DNA of 10,295 bases, taken from positions 1 through 10,295 of the forward strand of contig JADGIZ010000671.1 in NCBI GenBank assembly GCA_027604665.1, written 5' to 3'. The DNA is from Polyrhizophydium stewartii (Eukaryota; Chytridiomycota; Chytridiomycetes; Rhizophydiales). How positions within the stretch are numbered: the first letter of the stretch is position 1; every line of letters starts with the position of its first letter. The position numbers and the translations under genes were made by a program. Shown piece after piece: positions 1 through 8,300 of the stretch. The notes beneath the pieces were generated by a model that saw only the letters and a list, made by a program, of their open reading frames with translations, was not told where the DNA came from and did not search any database.

Positions 1-23
1 CCACCTCCGCCGCCACCGCCGCC
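1..23. repeat. GGN trinucleotide tract encoding poly-Gly in the kinase N-lobe insertion
   Basis: On the minus strand these bases are consecutive Gly codons (GGC, GGT, GGA), preceded by Ala and Ser codons, and they continue past the window edge. The tract forms part of a low-complexity insertion after the VAVK lysine of the kinase. At least seven Gly codons are visible. Confidence 0.9.
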
Positions 24-2107
24 GCTCGCGTTGGTCGGCAGCAGCGTCTTGGGCTTGAGATTCGAGCCGAGCCCGCCCGACATGGGCGACGATGGCGACG
101 ACGGCGCTGCACCGCCCGACGGCACTGGCTTGCGAAAGTACTTGACCGCCACCGTCACGCCGTTGAGCCGGCTCAGAAACACCTCGGATTCGCGGCCCTG
201 TCCAATGCGCTCGCCAAGAACCAGCTCGGGGACGCCGTGGGCCTGCGACGGCTCGGGTTGCGCCGGCGGGCCAGCGGGTGCGCCGGCCGCCGGCGCGATC
301 GGCTGCAGCACCGAGTTCCGCCCCGTCATCGGCGCCGAGTGCGCCAATGCCGGCGCAACCGTCACCGCCCTCGGCGGATCTGGCTCCGCCGCTGGCGGCT
401 CCGCCTCGCGGGCCTCCTTGCTCTCGCCCGCCTCGGTCCTGGCCCGCTGCTGCGCATCGCCGCCGGCCGCAGCGGGAGGATGCTCGCCTTCGCTGCTTTT
501 GGACTCGCACTCGTCGGGGCCGTTAATGCGCAGCGCCGCCTCAAACTCGGCGAGGTGGTCTCCGGGTGTCGACGGCGCCTCGTGCTCGGCCGAGCGTCTT
601 GCAGACTGGCTCTGCTCGAGATACAGCGAGATATTGGACGTGGCCGCATTCTGCCGGCCATAGTCGCGCAATGCAAGCTGTCCCCACCGGCCGTGTCAGC
701 CATCAAGCGCCAACAGGCAAGCCCCAGCCTCCGCCCCCGAGGCGCAAGGCGCTGAGAACGGGGTGGCTTACGCGGTATGTCAAGATGCTGTTCTGCAGCA
801 CGCACACACCGGGGATCTGCCAGTCCATCTCCACCAGCGTCTTGCGAGGCACCAGTGCATGCACCTTCCAGGTCAGGTACTGGCCCAGCAGCGACCATGG
901 GCTCGCCGGCTTGAGCACGTTTGCGAGCGAGCTGTCCGGCTGGGCCTTGATCTGGCGCGCGAGCTGCATGCAAACCGTCGACCAGCAGCAATGTCAGCGT
1001 ATATCCTCATTACAGCTCTCTCCAAAAAAAAAAAAACGAGCCAGATATGGCATAAGCACCGCTCCAGCGACTCACAAATCGGTTCATCTGGATGCTCGAC
1101 CGCAGCGCATTCATCGACTGGATCTGCACACTGAAGCCCAAAAACATATACGCCTCGCGGTTCGGATCGTGATAAAGCTCACACCGCAGCGGCCGCAGGC
1201 CCTCTGACGAATTCGACTGCAGCCACTGCGTGTAGCAGCGCACAAAGTAGGTCATCTCGGACACGTCCGAGTGGCAGGTGATGAACACGACCGAGACGTC
1301 TGGCCGCGAGAGCAGCGACTTGAGGTATGTGAAGATGAGCGAGTAGACGTATCTGTGGATCGGGTGTCGGCGCATGGTGGCAGCAGCGTGTGCCGGGATA
1401 TGCTTGTGTTAGCAAGCTGCTCCATCCAAGGCAGGGCTCGTTCCGAGCTGCACCCCATTGACAATTATGGGCGAGGGCGAGGGCCCCTGATCATTGAGCT
1501 GCCGACATGCCAATATCCACGGAAGCCGGGAATCGCACGTCCGCATGGGATCACAGACACGCAACAACCCAGGAGAATGCGCCTAGGCCCCACCGTTCGC
1601 ACTCGTTGGCGGGCAGAGATGGCCCGTAGAGAGGAAAACGACGAGGCGCAGGACCCACCCAGACTGCGTTTCGAAGCGCTTGAGAAAGATCACGACGGTG
1701 CGGTGGGTCGGATCGTCGCGCGACCGGCCGCACGCCTGCGCGAGCGAGAGCGGCTCGCCGCTGATGCGCCGCAACCAGATCTTCTCGGCCATGCGCCAGT
1801 CGAGCGACGCGAAGCTCACCGCCGACCCGCGGCGGATCGTGTGGCCCGCCCGCGTCGCCGACGACAGGTACATCGCGCTCAGCCGCCGCCGCACCGCGAC
1901 AGTGTCCCTCGCGCGCGAGAGATGCATCCGCACAATCGCCGCGCCATCGGGCTGCCCCGAGTGCGTCTTGGGCATCGCGGCTGTTGCGGCGGTCGTGGCG
2001 TCCGGCTCGCCCACCGCCGCCGTGCGCTTAATCGAGCCACGGCTCTCGTCGGCGGCATTCGTCACCTCGACCGTGAAGTCGGGCGCCACCTTGCCTTGGC
2101 GGGGCAT
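1..2107 (-). CDS. Pseudo-peroxiredoxin (AhpC/TSA, PRXL2-like) domain fused to a protein kinase; four exons, C-terminus outside the window
   Basis: Join of 2107-1659, 1352-1076, 963-772 and 677-1 on the minus strand gives 531 codons with no stop. Residues 1-105 are basic and unassigned. Residues about 110-325 fit the thioredoxin-like AhpC/TSA antioxidant family (PRXL2/AAED1 type): WLRRISGEPLSL, strand TVVIFLKRF (137-145), helix YVYSLIFTYLKSLL (151-164), strand DVSVVFITCHSD (168-179), CELYHDPNREAYMFLGF (207-223), and final strands GVCVLQNSILTYRLALRDYG. Where the family normally has a CxxC-type active site, this model reads E-T-Q-S-G, so peroxidase activity is doubtful. A disordered linker rich in Glu, Ala and Pro spans about 330-455. 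A kinase N-lobe then begins: glycine loop G465-Q-G467-R-E-S-E-V472 and VAVK with K485, in a TKL-like style. After K485 comes a Ser/Pro/Gly insertion ending in poly-Gly. The HRD and DFG motifs lie outside the window, so kinase activity cannot be judged. ATG at 2107 was chosen for its GCCGCG-ATG context; an in-frame ATG at 2290 would add 61 unconserved residues. The substrate is unknown. The kinase call is firm; the thioredoxin-fold call rests on pattern recognition. Confidence 0.72.
678..771 (-). other. Intron 3 of the kinase-fusion gene (94 nt, phase 0)
   Basis: On the minus strand the donor is GTAAGC after the Arg codon of ILTYR, and the acceptor is GGGGACAG before CTTGCATTG. A GGCTGAC branch-point-like motif lies about 17 nt upstream of the acceptor. 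The junction joins SILTYR to LALRDYGRQ within the last strands of the thioredoxin-like domain. Upstream of the acceptor the exon 4 frame is closed by a TGA at 698-696, which supports an exon boundary here. Confidence 0.85.
964..1075 (-). other. Intron 2 of the kinase-fusion gene (112 nt, phase 0)
   Basis: On the minus strand the donor is a consensus GTGAGT directly after the Phe codon of QMNRF, and the acceptor is TTTGCATGCAG before CTCGCG. A run of 13 T (minus strand) and a GCTGAC branch-point-like motif lie inside. Splicing joins NRF to LARQIKAQ in frame. Reading through instead soon leaves conserved sequence and meets a stop. Confidence 0.82.
1024..1036. repeat. A13 homopolymer (T13 on the coding strand of the kinase gene)
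   Basis: Thirteen consecutive A bases on the plus strand, rare in such GC-rich sequence. They lie inside intron 2 of the minus-strand gene, where they read as a T tract upstream of the branch-point-like motif. The length may vary or be miscounted in sequencing, but it is intronic and would not change the protein. Confidence 0.95.
1353..1658 (-). other. Intron 1 of the kinase-fusion gene (306 nt, phase 2)
   Basis: Read on the minus strand, the donor is GG|GTGGGT and the acceptor is CCACAG|A. A TTGCTAACAC branch-point-like motif (about 1413-1404) lies some 55 nt before the acceptor. The first exon ends with two bases (GG), and the next begins with A, making a Gly codon and restoring the frame into YVYSLIFTYL. 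Together exons 1 and 2 make exactly 242 codons. The intron is about three times longer than the other introns here, and an alternative splice form cannot be excluded. This junction falls exactly at the expected active site of the thioredoxin-like domain, so its precision matters. Confidence 0.6.
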
Positions 2108-2343
2108 CGCGGCAGAGGATCTGGAGCGCTGTGTGTGGAAGAGAAGGGGAGTGAAATGGGTGCGTTGCGATTCGGTGCCGAAAGCTGCTGCGCTCCAAAC
2201 GGCGAATGTAGTGGAAATGGGTGTGTGAGTACTCTCTTTGAAAACGCTAGCGAGCTCCATTGAGTCGCGATCGGATCCGCATGGTGGCATATCCCGACGA
2301 CCCCTGAAAATCCACTTGCTGCCATCTCATCCCTCGAATCGCC
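2108..2343. promoter_or_regulatory. Divergent intergenic region, candidate bidirectional promoter and both 5' leaders
   Basis: These 236 bp separate the ATG of the minus-strand kinase fusion (2107) from the ATG of the plus-strand CFAP74-like gene (2344), so both promoters and both 5' untranslated regions must fit here or overlap the genes. I see no convincing TATA box, CCAAT box or X-box. On the minus strand the leader is pyrimidine-rich and holds TTCCACACACAG, which resembles a splice acceptor, about 21 nt before the ATG. On the plus strand the leader ends ATCGCC before ATG, a reasonable eukaryotic start context. Promoter function is inferred from position only. Confidence 0.55.
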
Positions 2344-5300
2344 ATGCCGCGGCCCGTCTCTCAGGCGGCCGCCGCGCCGGCCGGCGGCAAGCATGCGCCG
2401 GACACCAAGGCCGCGCGGGAGACCGGTACCGGCCCCGCGATGCAAGCCGCCAACGCCCCAAAGGCCGCATCCAACGCGAGCGGCCCCACGCCTGCATCTG
2501 TGTCTGGCCCCAACAACACCAGCGGCACCAGCAACAACTACGAGCCGACGGCCACCACCGCTGCCGACGCTCCCGCGACCGCGGCCGTCACCGTGACCGT
2601 CGACGCGGCCGAGGATGCCGCCAAGAGCGTCGGCACCGCGGACGGCCAACAGCCCGGCGAGCCGCCCCTCGCGGGCGAGCAGCACGACGCGCTCGACGCC
2701 GCGTCGGTCTCGGTGGCCGATGTCTCCTCGGTCGCGGGCACCAGCGCCGGCATGGCCGCCGATGCAACGGCCGCGAGCACGACGGACACGGACATGTCTG
2801 CCCGCGGCGACCAGCCTCCAGCGGCCGCTGTCCAGACGCTTGCAGAGGCACTCGATGGCGGCCACGAAGATGCCTTCCGCGGCCGCCTCAGTCGCAGCCA
2901 CGCACATCCAACCGCGGCCACAGATGCCATGCATGGCTCGAACGGCGGCAGCGACGGACACCTCGCCGCGAGCGGCCACGGTGGTGCGACTGAACTCGAC
3001 GGCGAGGATGGCACGGCCGAGCGGCCCGGAAGCGTCGACAGCCTCGAGGCCGATCTCGAGGATCTCAGCGACGCCAACATCTTCCACGGCTTCGAGTTCG
3101 ACGACGACCCCAAGCGCCGCCGGCTCTACGCAGTCTCGAGCTCGCGCTTCGTCGGCGATGCAAGAGACGTTGGCAGCGCCTCTGCGGGGCTGCTGCGCAA
3201 CCCGCTCGAGTCGCTCGACCCCGCGGCGCGCGCGCAAGAAGAGCGGCGCATCCTCGAAAAGTACAGCCGCTTTGGCGTGCTATCGACGTCCAAGAGCCGC
3301 GAGGAGATGCACGCCTTCAAGGCCAAGCTCGCTGCCAAGAAGGAGATCTGCGTCGTGCGCCAGATGGTCGCCGAGCGCGAGACGCGCATGACCGAGCTCG
3401 AGGACTTTCTTGTCGACATGCGGGTCCGTGAGCGCTCGCTCGCACCCATCGGCGCCTGCACGAACACACTGACTGACTTGTGGTGTCTCACCGTTCGTAC
3501 GTCCTCCAGGAGGGCCGCCAGCGCTCGCGCATCGACCTCGACAAGATTGCGCAGGAGATGGAGCAGATCTTTGAGGAGACGCACAAGCTGTCCGTGCGCA
3601 TCCCTCGCCATAAGCACATTGAGCACATGCTTGCCAGCCGCGCACACAAGCGTCATGCTGCCGACACGGCCCAGCAGCCGACAGGCGCCGCTCCGCCGAC
3701 ACCGCCCATGGCTCCGGCGACGCCTGGCCAGCCACTGCCGCCCATCATCAGCGTCACGTCGCCGACGAGAATGGCGACGGCCGCCACAGGCGCAGGAATG
3801 CCTCTGGCCGTGCCGGACGAGCGCACAATGATGGAGCCCGGCATCGCACCCGAAAAGGCAATGTCACTGCATCCCCAGCACTTTAGCTCTTCGGGGCAGC
3901 TCGGCGGCCGTCGGGCGTGGGCACAGCTGCCAAACGACCCGCAGCTCATGCTCAACCAGCGGTACCGCATGCTGAGGAGCCACTACTACCAGCACCAGGA
4001 CTTTATCGAGCGCGCCAACCAGCTGATTCCCGAGATCGAGGCCGCGCTTGTCCCGCTGCGGCACGAGCTTTCTGAGCTGCATGCGCATCTGTGGGCCCTC
4101 CGCCCGCTCGACTCGCAGATCGCCGAGTCGGACATGCAGGAGCGCACCGAGATGCAAGTGGTTGCTCGCGAGCGCGCCGCAGAGGCTGAGCGGCGCTTCC
4201 ATGCAAAGCAGCGCACCAAGCACCGCGCTGAGCAAGGCGCCAAGAAGCAGCGCGAGATGCACGACGAGCAGCAGCGCCAGATCTCCGAGGACCTGCTGCT
4301 CAAGAACCAGCGCATGAGCCAGCTGTTTGCCGAGACGATCGAGAAGCGCCGTGCAGACCGCCGTGACGCTGAGATGCGCCGGGCCGAGGCCGACGAGCAG
4401 CGTCGCGAGTCGATGCAGGCGCTGCAGATGCACATTGACCGCATCCGCGCTCAGATTGTGCGCGAGAAGCGCCGCCGCGAGCTCCAGACGGCCGCAGCCG
4501 CGAGCGTGGGCGATGGGGTCGTTGGCGTCGGCGATGCCGGCCTCGGTGACAGCTTCGACGGGCAGGACACGGACCTGATTCGGCAAACCAAGCGCCAGAT
4601 CGCGGAGAAGCAGCACCAGCGGCGGCAGCTGCGCGACAAGCGGCGCCAGCACCGCGAGGCGCAGACGATGCGCATCCTTGGCAAGCTGATTGCCGAAGAG
4701 GAGCAGCGGCGCAAGGCCGAGCAGCAGCAGCACAAAAAGGCCGAGTTCCACCGCTCGCTGGCCGCGCGCGCGCCGTCGCCCGAGCGCGCGTTCCCGCCCG
4801 ATGTCTCACCGCTGCGCATCATCGAGCGCGACCCGCTCGCGCCGAGCGAGGTCGTCTCGCGGCCGCACTCGCGCGACCACTCGGCGTCGCGCTCGCGCCA
4901 GTCGCCTTCGTCGAGCCCCGTCATGGGGCAGCTCAAGGCGCTGCGCAAGGGCAAGCTCGAGCGGCTCGATGTCTCGGGCCACGAAGGCGCGGCGGCTCCG
5001 CTCGGGATGACCGAGTCGCGCCAGATGCTCATGTCCAACGGCAACCTCGACGCCATTGTTCCCGTGCGGCGGCACTTGCCTCTACCACGCATGCGTCCAA
5101 AGCCGCATCCCGAGAGCGAGTCGGGCGGCTCCGTCGCAAGCACCGGCGCGGCGGGCCGGCCAACGTTCATCATATCGCCAAACGAGTTCATCTTCAAGGA
5201 CTACGACCCAGACACGACGTACCACGCCAAGGCAACCATCACCAACGTGTCGGGTCGCATCAACTCGTTCAAGCTGCTGCCCGTGCCCATCGAGATCTCG

Positions 5301-8300
5301 AGCTTCTTTGAGTTCCAGTTCGCGCCGCCGGGCAAGATGAGCGCGGGCACGTCGGCCAAGCTCAACATCCTGTTCCGCCCGCCGCCCGGGTTCGACAAAG
5401 ACATCAGCGCGACCAAGGTGCACTTTGCCGCGCAGCTCGGCGGCGCGCTGTGGCTCTCGGTCGGCTGCGCCAGGAGCATGTGCAGGCCCGTCGTCGCGTG
5501 CGTCGGCGGCGGCGGCGACCAGGTGCGGCTGGTCAAGTTCCACACCAAGGTTGCGCCGCCGCCGCTCATGGTGCTGCAGCCGACGGGCGGCACCCAGGAC
5601 GGCGCGAGCGGTGAAGGAAGCGGCAAGCGCGAGCATCACCGCGGCGGGTCCGGCGCCAGCTTCAAGCTGGGCGACTCCGCGGGCTCGCAGGCTCGGTCCA
5701 ACAACGCACACGAGCGCGGGCTCGAGATGGACGTGCACCGGCTGGTCGGCGACGGATCCGTCTCGCGGAGGCGACGGCCGGCCGCCAAGCCGCTGCTGGA
5801 TGCCAACGGGAGCGGGGAGACGATTGGTGTTGTGCTCGATCTCGGCTCGTGCGTTGTCGGCGGCGTCAAGAGCCTGTTCATTGATCTGGCCAACCTCGGC
5901 GCGATCGCGGTGCTGTACGAGGTCATGACGCTCGAAGATTATGCCGACATGGTCGCCGAGGCCGAAGCCAAGGCCGCAGAAGGCAGCATTGCCGAAGAGC
6001 CGCATGCCCAGGCTGCGGCAGAAAGTCGCAAGAACCCGCCGCCGGTCAAGCGTGCATCGCAGGACACGCAGAGCGCGCCAAAGTCCGACGGCACGCAGTC
6101 CGAGCGCAGCGCGCACGTCCACCACGCACCGAGCAACTTCAGCGGCAGCAGTCATCGCGAGCACAGCACGCGCAGCCACAGCCACCACGGCAGCACGCGC
6201 GAGGCCGCCAACGGTCGCGTGTCGCGGTCGACGCGCGACGACAGCAAGCGCTCGCACATGTCCAGCGACCGCGCGCACTCGGCTGGTGGTCCGCGGGCAT
6301 CTGCGTCGACACGCACACAGCGCGGTTGGCGCACGTCCGACGGCCCGTTCCACGTGCGCGGGTCCGACACGGTGCTGCGCGGATACGACTCGCACATCCT
6401 ACACGTCGACTTCAAGCCGCCGTACGTCAACGCGCCGCACCCGGAGCGGCCCGGAAGCGCGACACCACTCAAGCGGCCCGGAGACGGCGACCCCGTCAGC
6501 ACGCGCTTTGTGATCCACTTTGACAATCCCGATCTCAAGCCCATCTTTGTGGACTGCACGGCCGTGTCGCTGCCGGCGCCAATCTTTGTGAACCGCGACA
6601 TTCTCGACTTTCGCGTGTGCATCCTCGACAGCATCTACCAGGACCATCTGGTTGTGCGCAACCACCACAACATTGCGCTCAAGTTCTGGATCGAGTTTGA
6701 CGAGACCATGCGGCGCGAGCGTATCCCCGACTCGAACGCCGTGCTGATTCCGCACCTGGGCGAGTTTGAGATCGCGCCGGCGCTGGCGTTTGCGCAGCCG
6801 TTTGAGCCCTTTTATGTTTGGTTCACGATCAAGCCGCTCCGCAGCGCATGCGCGGAGCAGCTGCGCGACGGCCGCGCGCACTTCAGCATCCCGCTCGTGC
6901 TAAAGTACGTCGACGACGCCACGCAGGCCGAGCGGCACATCCCGCTGCAGATCATTGGCACGCTGACCAGCAACGATATTGTGCTGCGCGCGCTCGACGG
7001 GTCGAGCTTCCTCGACTTTGGCGTCACGTCGACGCTCGAGACCAAGGAGCTGCCGCTCGTTGTCACCAACGCATGCATCCTGCCGCAGATGGTGCGATTT
7101 GTCAAGTCGGGAGGACCAGTGTCGCTCGTGCCCACGCCAGGCGTGCCCGCAGACGACGGCGTGGTTGCACTCCGACCGTTCGAGTCGGTCACGCGGCTCG
7201 TGCGCTTCGAGCCGCACGAGGAGGCCGAGCACAATGTGCGCCTCGCGTGCCAGTCGACGTGGGGCCGCTTCTTTGAGATCCAGTGCCGCGGCGTCGGCGT
7301 GCGGCCGCTGGCCAAGTTTGAGCACTCGCAGGTCGTGTTCCGTCCGTGCGCCTTTGGCAACGAGCAGCATACACGTGTGCGGCTGATCCGCGACACGCTC
7401 GGCGACCTGGCCATCTCGATGCACCGCCGCCGGTGCCATGTGCGCACCGAGCACGCCCACGCGCGCCGGCTGCTCGGACCGGATGCCAGCGCCGACCCCG
7501 CGCGCATCGACGAGTTTGGCGACTACGGCGACGACGACCACGACGACGACGAGATTGTGTTCCGCTTTGGCGTTCCGATCGTTGTGGGCGTGGCGAGCCT
7601 GAACGTGATGGACACCGAGAGCGTGCTGGCCGACGCTCAGAAGCTGGAGCCCGATCCCGCGTCGCTGGCGCACGGCGGCGCGATCAAGACGCCGCCGCAG
7701 CCGGTGCCTCCAGGCAGCATATCGGATACAATCCCTGGATCGGAGCCGCTCGCCGCCGCTGCGGTCGGTGGGCCTCAGCAGCCGGCCTCGCCTGCGTCCG
7801 CAAGTGGCGATGACCGAGCCGGCATATCTGGCGGCTACGCGGCGGCAAAGGTGACCACAGGGCCGGCGTTCGAGCCGACGCCAGATGGGTACCACCACGT
7901 GCTCGGCAGCGACGACCCGCAGCTTCTGCGTGTGTGGCCCGTCTCTGGGCGGCTGAAGTCGGGCGGGTCTGTCAGCGTCGAGATATCGCTCACGCCGCCG
8001 TCGCAGAAGCCGCACTTGCCCAGATCCGAGGCGAGTGCGCAGACTCCGCCGGCTGGATCCGTGCCCGGCCAGCAGCCCGGCGCACTCCCCCTGGCACCGT
8101 CGGGTCAGAGCTCCTTGTCTCAGCCGAATGGGTCGCAGTCAGACGCACAGGCCGGCGGTGCACCTCAGCAACAACAGCAGCAGCAGCGCGGCGTCGCGGC
8201 GTCTCCCAGCGAAGGCCCGCTCGCGCTCGGATCCAAGGGCAAGGCGACGAGCAGCGGCAGGCTGCCCAAGGCCGTTCGGGACGTCAAGGAAGCCAAGGAG

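Noticed and set aside
1353..1658. Possible extra coding exon in intron 1, starting at 1498 on the minus strand after a GGCAG acceptor (LNDQGPSPSPIIVNG...).
   Set aside because: No donor and acceptor phases fit: the flanking exons need a phase-2 junction, and the open frame here can only be entered and left in phase 0. The phase-2 entry hits a stop within a few codons.
1659..1930. Ras-association or FERM-like domain in the N-terminal part of the kinase-fusion protein.
   Set aside because: WLRRISGEPLSL...VVIFLKRF first suggested this. The next exons (DVSVVFITCHSD, CELYHDPNREAYMFLGF, GVCVLQNSILTYR) fit an AhpC/TSA thioredoxin-like fold much better as a continuous series.
1271..2263. 330-codon plus-strand open frame.
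   Set aside because: It is antisense to exons 1 and 2 of the kinase fusion, Arg-rich and without recognisable motifs.
2108..2343. RFX-type X-box motif in the divergent promoter of the flagellar gene.
   Set aside because: Scanning both strands by eye gave no inverted GTNRCC...GGYAAC pair of acceptable quality, so none is claimed.
2062..3237. 391-codon minus-strand open frame across the intergenic region and the start of the CFAP74-like gene.
   Set aside because: It overlaps both gene starts and gives low-complexity Gly/Arg/Val sequence. The kinase-fusion exon 1 uses a different frame that continues into conserved sequence.
5082..6395. 437-codon minus-strand open frame.
   Set aside because: It is antisense to the conserved ASH-domain coding frame. 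The translation is Arg/Ala/Val-rich with no domain pattern, as expected from GC-rich codon third positions.
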